From positions 1-12,223 of the forward strand of contig CAJTRU010000090.1 of the NCBI GenBank assembly GCA_910579085.1: DNA of 12,223 nucleotides. The letters are read 5' to 3'. The stretch's first letter is position 1. Each line of letters begins with the position of its first letter. Below, piece by piece: positions 1 through 6,845 of the stretch. The position numbers were made by a program, and so were the translations under genes. Below the pieces are notes generated by a model. It had not been told where the DNA came from, made no database searches, and saw only the letters and a list, made by a program, of their open reading frames with translations. Source of the stretch: an uncultured Lachnospiraceae bacterium. GTDB taxonomy: Bacteria > Bacillota > Clostridia > Lachnospirales > Lachnospiraceae.

Positions 1-1
1 T

Positions 2-55
2 ATATCTTTAATGTTCCAAAATAAACTGGCGTTTCTTTCATAACATTAAAGATAT
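2..55. repeat. Hairpin, 14-bp perfect arms
   Basis: The arms 2-15 and 42-55 are exact reverse complements around a 26-base loop. The right arm leads into GGCTTAAA and a CGG-CTT stretch, which matches the sequence after the GC-rich hairpin of the right-hand repeat (12133-12165). It is therefore probably the structural core of the left repeat copy. It could also be the remains of a terminator for a gene outside the window. Confidence 0.6.
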
Positions 56-152
56 GGCTTAAATGCCGACGGGCTTAAAGTATCCCTTTTATGGAATATT
101 ACTGGCATCTGGACACTGGAAAATCCTGTGTCTGTTAATTCACAAAAATAGG

Positions 153-170
153 GATAACTGCAAATTATCC
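153..170. repeat. Small inverted repeat at the head of a repeat unit
   Basis: The sequence GGATAA, seven bases, then TTATCC (152-170) forms a short stem. The same motif heads the right-hand repeat copy at 11913-11930. It marks a conserved end of the repeat unit. Confidence 0.5.
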
Positions 171-420
171 TGTATACAGTTTATTGTACAAGAATTTATG
201 AAATGGACGTGGGTTCATGTACCCAATTGCGTACAATACCTTTACTAAACCAGTAGAAGAGTGCTGTTTATGGGACACTTTGGATTTGCCAGTCTATCCA
301 GTAATTATACTATTTTTTAACAAATCTCCTTAACTTAATGATAGTGTATCACAACAGAAGTGTGCCCCTGTACAGAATATTGCGGTTCTGTCACTAAAAA
401 CCGCCCGTTATTTATAACAA

Positions 421-480
421 TATAGTATTATTTTTTGATTTGTATTAGTAGGTTATAGAATTAAAGTTGTGTATTAATAA
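421..480. other. Intergenic spacer with no recognised content
   Basis: This AT-rich stretch lies between the left repeat and the hairpin at 486-525. I see no start codon with a ribosome binding site and no convincing promoter. Confidence 0.5.
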
Positions 481-485
481 GTAAG

Positions 486-525
486 ATAAGCAGCCATGTT
501 AATAGTATATAACATGGCTGCTTAT
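486..525. terminator. Strong hairpin, probable terminator ahead of the par locus
   Basis: The arms 486-501 and 510-525 are exact 16-base reverse complements with an 8-base loop. The plus-strand continuation (526-540) is rich in T but broken by A, so it is a plausible though imperfect intrinsic terminator. It would insulate parA from transcription entering from the left. No gene in the window ends just before it, so the transcript it stops is unknown. Confidence 0.6.
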
Positions 526-574
526 TTATTATTTAAAATTTTATAATTTTGTTATGGAAGCCGGGCGTTTATAG

Positions 575-583
575 TGATATAAT
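575..583 (+). promoter_or_regulatory. Candidate extended -10 promoter for parAB
   Basis: The sequence TGATATAAT at 575-583 is a perfect extended -10 box (TG, one base, TATAAT). No good -35 hexamer lies 16-18 bases upstream. Transcription would start near 590, so both parS sites would lie in the transcribed leader of parA. The assignment rests on sequence alone. Confidence 0.5.
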
Positions 584-610
584 TAAATAAGGATTACTAT
601 ATTAAATAAA

Positions 611-626
611 TGTTTCACGTGAAACA
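611..626. promoter_or_regulatory. parS: parS site 1 (ParB-binding centromere)
   Basis: The sequence TGTTTCACGTGAAACA is the exact Bacillus-type parS consensus. It sits in a longer perfect palindrome, 604-633, because the flanks AAATAAA and TTTATTT are also complementary. ParB proteins of the Spo0J family bind this 16-mer and load onto DNA as CTP-dependent clamps. The location directly ahead of parA fits a complete parABS locus. Confidence 0.96.
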
Positions 627-654
627 TTTATTTTTAGATTTATTTCTAGTGGTA

Positions 655-670
655 TGTTTCACGTGAAACA
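655..670. promoter_or_regulatory. parS: parS site 2 (ParB-binding centromere)
   Basis: This is a second exact TGTTTCACGTGAAACA, 44 bp centre-to-centre from site 1. Its right end is five bases from the parA ribosome binding site (676-681). ParB bound here could also affect parA expression; that is inference. Confidence 0.96.
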
Positions 671-690
671 TTGTGAAAGGATAAAATATA

Positions 691-1464
691 ATGAGCAGAG
701 TAATAGCGGTATCTAATCAAAAAGGTGGCGTTGGCAAGACAACGACTGCTATTAATTTATCAGCATGTTTAGCTGAAAGAGGAAAAAAAGTTCTTGTTAT
801 TGATATGGACCCGCAGGGAAATACAACGAGTGGCCTTGGAATTGACAAAGAAAAGATTGAACATACGAGTTATGAAATTCTTTTGGAAGAAGTAGTAATT
901 GAAGAAGCAATTACTCCATCAGTGGTTGAAGATTTAGCAGTAATTCCATCTGAGAGAGGACTTGTTGGTGTGGATGTTGAACTGATTGGCAAAAATAACA
1001 GGGAGTATATTTTGAAGAACCAGGTTGATAAAATCAGAGATAAGTATGATTTTATCCTAATAGATTGTCCTCCTTCATTAAATACTTTAACTGTTAATGC
1101 AATGACAACTGCTGATACGGTGTTAGTTCCAATACAGTGTGAATACTATGCACTTGAAGGTTTAAGTGAACTTATGTACACTATTGAACTTGTTAAAGAA
1201 AGATTAAATCCAAAGCTTGAAATAGAGGGTGTTGTATTTACTATGTATGATGCAAGAACTTGTCTTTCCTTGCAGGTGGTGGAAAATGTAAAGGATAACC
1301 TTCACCAGAATATTTATAAAAGTATAATACCAAGAAATGTAAGGCTTGCAGAAGCACCTAGCCATGGATTGCCAATCAATATATATGAACCAAAATCTTC
1401 AGGAGCAGAGGGGTATAGGGCTTTAGCAGAAGAAGTTATCGAAAGGGGTAACGAATTAGAATAA
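691..1464 (+). CDS. parA: Chromosome partition ATPase ParA (Soj)
   Basis: A ParA/MinD-type P-loop ATPase of 257 residues, normal length for chromosomal Soj. The deviant Walker A motif KGGVGKT is at residues 11-17 with the signature Lys11. The A' motif DMDPQGN is at 38-44, and the Walker B strand ILIDCPP has Asp125. In the family, ATP-bound dimers bind DNA non-specifically and ParB stimulates hydrolysis; together they segregate origins and influence replication initiation through DnaA. The ATG has an AAAGGA ribosome binding site (676-681) nine bases upstream. Two parS sites lie in its leader and parB follows 85 bases downstream, so this is the first gene of the par operon. There is no N-terminal DNA-binding extension, which argues for the chromosomal (Soj) subgroup over large plasmid ParA proteins. 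Confidence 0.96.
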   Translation: MSRVIAVSNQKGGVGKTTTAINLSACLAERGKKVLVIDMDPQGNTTSGLGIDKEKIEHTSYEILLEEVVIEEAITPSVVEDLAVIPSERGLVGVDVELIGKNNREYILKNQVDKIRDKYDFILIDCPPSLNTLTVNAMTTADTVLVPIQCEYYALEGLSELMYTIELVKERLNPKLEIEGVVFTMYDARTCLSLQVVENVKDNLHQNIYKSIIPRNVRLAEAPSHGLPINIYEPKSSGAEGYRALAEEVIERGNELE

Positions 1465-1484
1465 CATCAGTATTATATATTTTT

Positions 1485-1514
1485 GTAAATGGTAATGCGC
1501 TGCCTGCCATTTAC
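1485..1514 (+). terminator. Intercistronic hairpin between parA and parB
   Basis: GTAAATGG (1485-1492) and CCATTTAC (1507-1514) pair exactly around a 14-base loop and are followed by TTTATTATAAA. The stem is short and AT-rich. It may act as a weak attenuator or an RNA-processing or stability element that sets the parA:parB ratio. I see no separate promoter for parB. Confidence 0.4.
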
Positions 1515-1539
1515 TTTATTATAAATGCAACGCAGAAAT

Positions 1540-1546
1540 GAGGTGG
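1540..1546 (+). promoter_or_regulatory. Ribosome binding site that fixes the parB start
   Basis: GAGGTGG at 1540-1546 overlaps an upstream in-frame ATG (1538). Only the ATG at 1550 is correctly placed behind it, so the longer reading with four extra residues is unlikely. Confidence 0.75.
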
Positions 1547-1549
1547 ATA

Positions 1550-2488
1550 ATGTCTAAAAGAGGATTGGGAAAAGGTCTTGATGCATTAATTCCAGAAACG
1601 GAAAAAAGTGCCAAAAAAAGTCCAGATATAAGTGAAAAGGAAAATGTAAAAGAAGTAGTAAAGGAAGTTGTTAAAGAAGTTATAAAGGAAGTAGAAACAG
1701 TAGATATAAATAAAATAGAGCCTAATACTAACCAGCCAAGAAAAGCTTTTGACGAAGACTCTATGCAGGAACTTGCTGATTCAATAAGACAGCATGGCCT
1801 TATTGAACCATTAATTGTAAAAAAAGCTGGTGAAGATTTCTACAGTATAATTGCAGGTGAACGGAGATGGCGGGCAGCAAGAATGGCTGGGTTAAAGGAT
1901 ATACCTGTGATTGTAAAAGATTATAACAGCCAGCAGATAATGGAAATAGCATTAATAGAGAATTTACAACGGGAAGACTTAAATCCTATTGAAGAAGCAG
2001 AGGCCTTTAAACGGCTTATTGATGAATTTCATCTTAAACAGGATGAAGTGGCAGAAAAAGTATGCAAAAGCAGGGTTGCAGTTACTAATTCATTACGTTT
2101 GTTAAAACTTGATGAAAGAGTAAGGGATATGATAATAGAAGATAAGATTAAAAGCGGACATGCCAGGGCATTGTTAGCTATTGAAAATGGTGATGAACAG
2201 TATAATGCTGCTTTAAAAATATTTGATGAAAAATTAAGTGTACGTGAGACAGAACGCCTGGTTAAAATGATTATTAGTGCAAAGGAAGAAAAGAAAGAAG
2301 CGGAGCCAGAGGAGGAGAATAAGCAGGAAGAATTGATATTTAAGAAATATGAAGAAAAATTAAAACTTGTAATGGGTACAAAAGTAAATATAAACCGTAA
2401 GTCAGGTGGAAAAGGAAAAATAGAAATTGAATATTATTCTCCTGATGAATTTGAAAGATTAATTGAAATTATGTCAAATATTAATTAA
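1550..2488 (+). CDS. parB: Chromosome partition protein ParB (Spo0J)
   Basis: A 312-residue ParB/Spo0J protein. The ATG at 1550 gives the typical N-terminus MSKRGLGKGLDALIP, which in the family contacts ParA. The conserved N-terminal domain includes NQPR (61-64), the CTP-binding motif GERRWRAA (103-110) and the box ENLQREDLNPIEEA (137-150). A helix-turn-helix follows at about 164-187 and recognises parS. The C-terminus (about 265-312) should dimerise. The protein binds the two parS sites upstream of parA and spreads along DNA as a CTP-switched clamp; in related bacteria it recruits SMC condensin. One oddity is that residues 33-48 are four near-perfect VKEV repeats in the linker between the ParA-contacting tip and the CTP domain, so this linker is longer and more charged than in the short family members. 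Confidence 0.96.
   Translation: MSKRGLGKGLDALIPETEKSAKKSPDISEKENVKEVVKEVVKEVIKEVETVDINKIEPNTNQPRKAFDEDSMQELADSIRQHGLIEPLIVKKAGEDFYSIIAGERRWRAARMAGLKDIPVIVKDYNSQQIMEIALIENLQREDLNPIEEAEAFKRLIDEFHLKQDEVAEKVCKSRVAVTNSLRLLKLDERVRDMIIEDKIKSGHARALLAIENGDEQYNAALKIFDEKLSVRETERLVKMIISAKEEKKEAEPEEENKQEELIFKKYEEKLKLVMGTKVNINRKSGGKGKIEIEYYSPDEFERLIEIMSNIN
1646..1693 (+). repeat. Four 12-base in-frame repeats in parB
   Basis: Four consecutive 12-base units encode VKEV, VKEV, VKEV and IKEV (ParB residues 33-48). Synonymous differences between units show the array is not newly duplicated. A charged helix or coiled coil is likely. Confidence 0.7.
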
Positions 2489-2534
2489 TAAATTGTACAT
2501 AATATTAACAGAAGAAAGGCTGGCGTTGATAAAC

Positions 2535-3068
2535 ATGGAGTTATTAAATTCATTTGGGATTGATATTGGATATGCAGTTATAGGAATGGCAGGTATTATT
2601 CTATTTCTTTTTATACTAGTTATAATAAGCATGGTAAAAATCCATAGTATGCGTGTCAGGTATAATGAGTTTATGGAAGGAGAAGATGGTAAAAATCTTG
2701 AAAAAGCACTATTAGATAAATTTGAGGCTATTGATATGTTGAAGAATAATGTTAGTGATATTAATATCCAGATTAAAGAAATAAATAGAATTCTTGCAAC
2801 AACATATAAGAAAATTGCCTTAGTGAAGTATGATGCATTCCATGAAATTGGAGGGAAGTTAAGTTTTGTTTTAGTTATGCTCACTTCAGAGAATAATGGT
2901 TTTATTTTAAATTCCATGCATAGTTCAAGGGAAGGGTGTTATACTTATGCAAAAGAAGTAATAAATGGTGAAACATTTGTTATTTTGTCAGAAGAAGAGC
3001 AGCAGGCACTTAATGAAGCAAAACAGGATATAGGATTAAGCAAAATGAAAAGCAGGATAGAAGAGTAA
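2535..3068 (+). CDS. DUF4446-like membrane-anchored protein next to parB
   Basis: A protein of 177 residues (from ATG 2535) that resembles the DUF4446 family, members of which I recall beside parAB in Clostridia. An N-terminal membrane helix spans about residues 12-34 and is followed by a predicted coiled-coil stretch (about 45-90). The globular part contains KYDAFHEIGGKLSFVLVMLTSENNGFILNSMHSREG-type sequence, the most conserved portion of the family as I recall it. The function is unknown; anchoring plus coiled coil suggest a membrane-linked structural or regulatory role. The start is uncertain: an AGAAAGG (2513-2519) sits 15 bases before the ATG but six bases before an in-frame TTG at 2526, which would add three residues. 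It follows parB by 46 bases and closes the par operon before the terminator at 3076. Confidence 0.8.
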   Translation: MELLNSFGIDIGYAVIGMAGIILFLFILVIISMVKIHSMRVRYNEFMEGEDGKNLEKALLDKFEAIDMLKNNVSDINIQIKEINRILATTYKKIALVKYDAFHEIGGKLSFVLVMLTSENNGFILNSMHSSREGCYTYAKEVINGETFVILSEEEQQALNEAKQDIGLSKMKSRIEE

Positions 3069-3075
3069 AAAACAA

Positions 3076-3107
3076 ACAGGCTTGCAATTATTAAATTGCA
3101 AGCCTGT
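3076..3107. terminator. Bidirectional terminator between convergent operons
   Basis: Perfect 14-base arms (3076-3089 and 3094-3107) enclose a 4-base loop. On the plus strand a T-rich tract follows (ATTTTAGTCTTTT); on the minus strand TTTGTTTTTT follows. It can therefore end both the par operon and the glycosyltransferase-alarmone synthetase unit. Confidence 0.9.
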
Positions 3108-3118
3108 ATTTTAGTCTT

Positions 3119-3844
3119 TTATTCAGTTACTATTGAACCATACAAAGGTTTTAAAGAATTAGAAATAGAATCAATATTTACATCAATATTATTAATTACA
3201 GCCCCGCCATTAAAATCTTTATGGTAATTCTGTACGCTTTCATTGATTGACAGCATTTTTTGGTCAAGGAATGAGATAATATTGGCACACTCCCGAAGCT
3301 CATCACGTATTCCTTCAGGTGCTTTTCCTTCAAATTTATAATAAATCTTGTGTTCAAGACTAGCCCAGAAGTCCATAGCGATTGTTCTTATTTGTATTTC
3401 TACTTTTGTATCAATAACATCATTTGATAAAAAAATCGGTACAGAAACAATCATATGGTAACTAGTATATCCATTTGGTTTTGGATTCGCCAGATAATCT
3501 TTGATTTTTAAAACTGTTACATCATTTTGGTTTGTTATTGCATCAGCTATACGGTATATATCAGATGTAAATGAGCATATAATTCTCACGCCTGCTACAT
3601 CATTAATATATCTTATAATATTTTCTACTGTAAGTTCTTTTTGTTTTATACGCATCTTTCTTGCAATGCTTTGTGCAGATTTAAGGCGGGAAGTTATATG
3701 CTCTATTGGATTATACTGGTGTGCAAGCTTAAATTCATTATTTAAAATTTCAAGTTTGGTTGAAATTTCTTTAAGTGCTGAATTATATAAAAGCAGTGCT
3801 TTATTCCATTCTTCTTCCTCATCATAGTATATTAACTGTTCCAT
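3119..3844 (-). CDS. Small alarmone synthetase, GTP pyrophosphokinase (RelQ/YjbM type)
   Basis: A single-domain RelA/SpoT-type synthetase of 241 residues. It transfers pyrophosphate from ATP to GTP or GDP to make (p)ppGpp. Visible family motifs are HITSRLKS (49-56), DVAGVRIIC (82-90) with the metal-binding Asp82, NPKPNGYTSYH (120-130) with the guanine-stacking Tyr126, and VEIQIRT (148-154) with the catalytic Glu149. No hydrolase (HD) domain is present, so the protein should only synthesise. It is about 30 residues longer than YjbM of Bacillus; the extra length is a C-terminal tail after about residue 205. The start has a GGGAGG ribosome binding site (3850-3855) five bases upstream. It lies 30 bases after the glycosyltransferase gene on the same strand with no terminator between, so the two are probably co-transcribed. 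Confidence 0.93.
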   Translation of the reverse strand: MEQLIYYDEEEEWNKALLLYNSALKEISTKLEILNNEFKLAHQYNPIEHITSRLKSAQSIARKMRIKQKELTVENIIRYINDVAGVRIICSFTSDIYRIADAITNQNDVTVLKIKDYLANPKPNGYTSYHMIVSVPIFLSNDVIDTKVEIQIRTIAMDFWASLEHKIYYKFEGKAPEGIRDELRECANIISFLDQKMLSINESVQNYHKDFNGGAVINNIDVNIDSISNSLKPLYGSIVTE

Positions 3845-3874
3845 TTTATCCTCCCTTACTCTGTTATACAGACT

Positions 3875-4891
3875 TTAGTTAAAACCATAAATTCTGTTAA
3901 AGAAGTTGTATCCCCATACAATTATTTTTCTGCCTGATTTACTTGAAAACTGCATAGGATAACCTAATTTTCTTCTTGTAATGTTTTTATATACAGTTTT
4001 ATTTTTTTCTTTTAAATATTTCCAAAGGTTTTCCCTCTTTTTTAAGTTTTTAGGAGAACCTTCATTAACTAAAAGTGCAGAACTGACTATCATCATCATT
4101 GCAAGATATTTTATCATATAATTGCGTAACTTTTTGTTTTTTATCTGCATAGGGTTTAAAGAGTCAATCATAATTTTTGTAACTTTTATCTGCTGGTCTA
4201 TACGCTTTGTCATAACAGCCTCATTAACAGACTGGTCACTTCTGCCAATATAGTAGCGGTACAGGTCAGTATCAAGGTAGTACATACATTTAACATATGG
4301 CAGTGGTTTATAAGCATATATATTGTCAACATAAAATGTATGCTCTGGCAGTTTTAAATTACATTCACGCAGAAGTTTTGTCCTGTAAATTATTGAATGC
4401 ATAATAAGGTTCTGGCTCATGCGGAAATGCTTAACATCATTCCAGGTTATAAATTCACCTTTAGGTATAGCCCTGTTATAGGATATAGCTTTTTGTTTAT
4501 TAATGCTTGGTTTCTCATATACATAATTACATATAAGCATATCAAGTCCTTTGGAGTCTGTTACAGCTTTACGGAGTAAATCCATAACTTTGGAAAGGCT
4601 GTCTTTATCAAACCAGTCATCACTGTCAAGTACCTTAAAGTATAATCCTGTTGCTTTTGAAATTCCCATGTTTACAGCAGAACCATGTCCGCCATTTTCT
4701 TTATTAATTGCATGCACTATACCTGGATAACGCTGGCTGTATTCAGCAGCAATTTCTGGTGTATTATCAGAAGAGCCATCATTGATAACTAGTATTTCTA
4801 TATCATCTCCTCCTGCAAGTGCCGACTCAATGGCTTTTCTCATATAGGCAGCAGAATTGTAACATGGTATAGTTACGCTTAAAAGTTTCAT
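3875..4891 (-). CDS. Family 2 (GT-A) glycosyltransferase
   Basis: A 338-residue inverting-type sugar transferase fold. The N-terminal nucleotide-sugar domain shows SVTIPCYN (5-12), VINDGSSDNT (35-44), NGGHGSAVNMGI (66-77) and the metal-binding DSDD (89-92). The C-terminal third is basic and lacks a clear membrane helix, so the enzyme is probably cytoplasmic or peripheral. Such proteins build cell-surface polysaccharide, teichoic acid or glycolipid; the donor and acceptor cannot be read from sequence. The ATG at 4891 is preferred because GGAGG (4897-4901) lies five bases upstream. The in-frame TTG at 4903 overlaps that ribosome binding site. It is the first gene of a minus-strand unit with the alarmone synthetase. 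Confidence 0.88.
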   Translation of the reverse strand: MKLLSVTIPCYNSAAYMRKAIESALAGGDDIEILVINDGSSDNTPEIAAEYSQRYPGIVHAINKENGGHGSAVNMGISKATGLYFKVLDSDDWFDKDSLSKVMDLLRKAVTDSKGLDMLICNYVYEKPSINKQKAISYNRAIPKGEFITWNDVKHFRMSQNLIMHSIIYRTKLLRECNLKLPEHTFYVDNIYAYKPLPYVKCMYYLDTDLYRYYIGRSDQSVNEAVMTKRIDQQIKVTKIMIDSLNPMQIKNKKLRNYMIKYLAMMMIVSSALLVNEGSPKNLKKRENLWKYLKEKNKTVYKNITRRKLGYPMQFSSKSGRKIIVWGYNFFNRIYGFN

Positions 4892-4959
4892 ATTTACCTC
4901 CAATATAAATTATTTCTTTAAAAATAATATGGCTAAATTTAATACTACAATTACTTACT

Positions 4960-4988
4960 ATTATAATATGAAATTGTGCCAGTTTAAA
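4960..4988 (-). promoter_or_regulatory. Promoter for the glycosyltransferase-alarmone synthetase unit
   Basis: On the minus strand TTTAAA (4983-4988) and a perfect TATAAT (4960-4965) are separated by 17 bases. The transcript would have a leader of about 60 bases before the ATG at 4891. Confidence 0.5.
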
Positions 4989-5027
4989 GGGAATAATTAT
5001 TAATTATTTATTATGTATATATATTTT

Positions 5028-5057
5028 TTGATAATTATTGTAGAAAATATTCATAAA
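5028..5057 (+). promoter_or_regulatory. Weak candidate promoter for cdd-pdp
   Basis: TTGATA (5028-5033) and CATAAA (5052-5057) have an 18-base spacer. The -10 box matches the consensus at four of six positions. It sits divergently from the promoter at 4960-4988. Confidence 0.35.
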
Positions 5058-5088
5058 TGTTAAAATAAAAAGAAAAGGAGGCAGAATA

Positions 5089-5502
5089 ATGGATAATAAT
5101 TATAGTAAAATAATAAAAATGGCACTTGAAGCAAGAAAAAATTCTTATTCTCCATATTCGGGATTTAAAGTTGGTGCATGTCTTAAAGATATATATGGAA
5201 ATCTGTATGCAGGATGTAATATTGAGAATGCTGCATATTCGCCTTCAAACTGTGCTGAAAGGACAGCATTTTTTAAAGCAGTAAGTGAAGGTATAAAAGA
5301 ATTTGAATGTATAGCTATAGCTGGTGGTACTGCTGAAGTAAAAGACTATTGTCCTCCGTGTGGTGTGTGCAGGCAGGTAATGATGGAATTTTGTAATCCG
5401 GAAACTTTTAAAATAATTCTAGTTAAAACAGAGGATACTTATAGAGAAGTGCTGCTTAAGGATTTACTGCCTGAAGGTTTTGGCAGGTTAAATCTTGAAT
5501 AA
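5089..5502 (+). CDS. cdd: Cytidine deaminase
   Basis: A 137-residue homotetrameric-type zinc cytidine deaminase, converting cytidine and deoxycytidine to uridine and deoxyuridine. The zinc ligands are Cys55 in CAERTA and Cys91 and Cys94 in PCGVCRQ; Glu57 is the catalytic proton carrier. Residues around NIENAAY (44-50) bind the nucleoside. The length is normal for the short bacterial class. A strong AAGGAGG ribosome binding site (5075-5081) stands seven bases before the ATG. The phosphorylase gene follows closely, so the two make a salvage operon that feeds deaminated nucleosides into base and ribose-1-phosphate release. Confidence 0.96.
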   Translation: MDNNYSKIIKMALEARKNSYSPYSGFKVGACLKDIYGNLYAGCNIENAAYSPSNCAERTAFFKAVSEGIKEFECIAIAGGTAEVKDYCPPCGVCRQVMMEFCNPETFKIILVKTEDTYREVLLKDLLPEGFGRLNLE

Positions 5503-5522
5503 TTTTAGAGAGGGTGATTTTT

Positions 5523-6845
5523 ATGGTAATGTATAACATAATTGATAAGAAGAAAAAGGGTGGGGAGCTTACAAGAGAAGAAACAGAATATTTTATTAAT
5601 GGATATGTGAATGGCGGTATTCCAGATTACCAGGTATCAGCCCTTCTTATGGCAATATATTATAAGGGTATGTCAGATACTGAACTTTTAAATCTTACTG
5701 ATATTATGGCAAAGTCTGGTGATATGGCAGATTTGTCTGGAATTGATGGAATAAAAGTTGATAAACACAGTACAGGAGGTGTAGGTGATAAAACAACAAT
5801 TGCTGTTGCACCAATTGTTGCAGCATGTGGTGGAAAAGTTGCAAAAATGAGTGGCAGGGGGCTTGGCTTTACAGGAGGTACTATTGATAAGCTTGAGTCA
5901 ATACCAGGTTTTAAAACTTCTATTCCAAAGGAGAAATTTTTTGATATAGTTAATAATGCAGGACTGTCAGTTATAGGGCAGTCGGGTGAAATAGCACCAG
6001 CAGATAAAAAGCTTTATGCATTAAGGGATGTTACAGCAACTGTTGACAGTATTCCATTGATAGCTGCTTCAATAATGAGCAAAAAGCTTGCTGCCGGAAG
6101 TGATAAGATTGTACTTGATGTAACAACTGGTACAGGTGCATTTATGAAAAACATAGATGATGCTATTACTTTAGCACAAAAGATGGTTGTAATAGGAGAA
6201 GGAGCTGGACGGAATACAGTTGCATATATTACAAATATGGATGTTCCTCTTGGTATTGCTACTGGAAATAATATTGAAGTAATAGAAGCCATAGAAACGC
6301 TTAAGGGAAACGGGCCAGATGATTTTACAGAAATATGCAGGAATTTTTCTGCTGCTATGCTTAATCTTGCAGGAAAAGGAAGCATAGAGGAATGTGCATT
6401 AATGGCAGACCAGGCAATAAAAAATAATTCTGCACTTGACAAACTGGCTGAAATGACGAGGATGCAAGGTGGGGATGACAGATATATTTATGATACATCT
6501 TTATTTGATAAAGCTCCATATTCATATCAGTGGATATCAAGTTCAGATATGTATATAACACAAATGGATACAGAACAATGTGGAAAAACAGCAGTCATGC
6601 TTGGAGCAGGCAGGGAAGTGAAAGACAGCAGAATTGACTTTACAGCAGGCATTAAATTTTATAAAAAAACAGGTGACTATGTTAAAACAGGTGATATAAT
6701 AGCAGAACTATATTCCTCCAATAAAGAAAAACTGGATACAGCGTCCAGATATATTAAAAATGCTTATAAAACAGGCAGCAGCAGACCAGAAAAACAAAAA
6801 ACTATAATAGCATATATTACAAAAGACAAAGTTATAAAATATTAA
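5523..6845 (+). CDS. pdp: Pyrimidine-nucleoside phosphorylase
   Basis: A 440-residue member of the thymidine/pyrimidine-nucleoside phosphorylase family, which splits uridine, deoxyuridine or thymidine with phosphate to a base and (deoxy)ribose-1-phosphate. The phosphate-binding KHSTGGVGD is at 81-89, GRGLGFTGGTIDKLESI at 111-127, and the pyrimidine-binding residues Arg168, Ser183 and Lys187 are present. The usual His of GLGHTGGT is Phe116. Position 116 can be aromatic in relatives as I recall, so activity is still expected. The ATG at 5523 is preferred over a GTG at 5514 because GAGAGGG (5508-5514) lies eight bases before it. The gap to cdd is 20 bases. Whether it is best named pdp (broad) or deoA (thymidine only) cannot be settled from sequence; the context favours the broad enzyme. 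Confidence 0.94.
   Translation: MVMYNIIDKKKKGGELTREETEYFINGYVNGGIPDYQVSALLMAIYYKGMSDTELLNLTDIMAKSGDMADLSGIDGIKVDKHSTGGVGDKTTIAVAPIVAACGGKVAKMSGRGLGFTGGTIDKLESIPGFKTSIPKEKFFDIVNNAGLSVIGQSGEIAPADKKLYALRDVTATVDSIPLIAASIMSKKLAAGSDKIVLDVTTGTGAFMKNIDDAITLAQKMVVIGEGAGRNTVAYITNMDVPLGIATGNNIEVIEAIETLKGNGPDDFTEICRNFSAAMLNLAGKGSIEECALMADQAIKNNSALDKLAEMTRMQGGDDRYIYDTSLFDKAPYSYQWISSSDMYITQMDTEQCGKTAVMLGAGREVKDSRIDFTAGIKFYKKTGDYVKTGDIIAELYSSNKEKLDTASRYIKNAYKTGSSRPEKQKTIIAYITKDKVIKY

Larger units (their letters stand above)
1..420 (-). repeat. Modular repeat, left copy (truncated and mosaic)
   Basis: No credible gene is visible here. Read on the minus strand, 420 down to about 200 follows the same order of short blocks as 11935-12092 at the other end of the window. 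The shared blocks include 355-370 with 11986-12000, 328-341 with 12021-12034, 299-308 with 12051-12060, and 274-292 with 12064-12082, which is an exact 19-base match. A second unit then begins: 153-171 is an exact 19-base match to the head of the right copy at 11912-11930, and 85-150 continues the resemblance. Bases 42-80 resemble 12154-12180 in direct orientation. So this is a mosaic of repeat pieces, not one clean element. The left edge runs out of the window. A 61-codon open frame inside it (63-248) has no ribosome binding site and looks fortuitous. Confidence 0.72.

Noticed and set aside
63..248. 61-codon open frame on the plus strand
   Set aside because: It lies wholly in the left repeat, has no ribosome binding site, and its sequence resembles no protein family I know.
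2474..2917. 147-codon open frame on the minus strand
   Set aside because: It is antisense to the DUF4446-like gene, has no ribosome binding site, and its composition reflects the reverse of the real coding strand.
4904..5088. Riboswitch or T-box ahead of cdd
   Set aside because: The stretch is AT-rich without a strong stem or conserved motif; only promoter-like boxes are supportable.
6014..6442. 142-codon open frame on the minus strand
   Set aside because: It is antisense to the phosphorylase, whose motifs are clear and continuous through this stretch.
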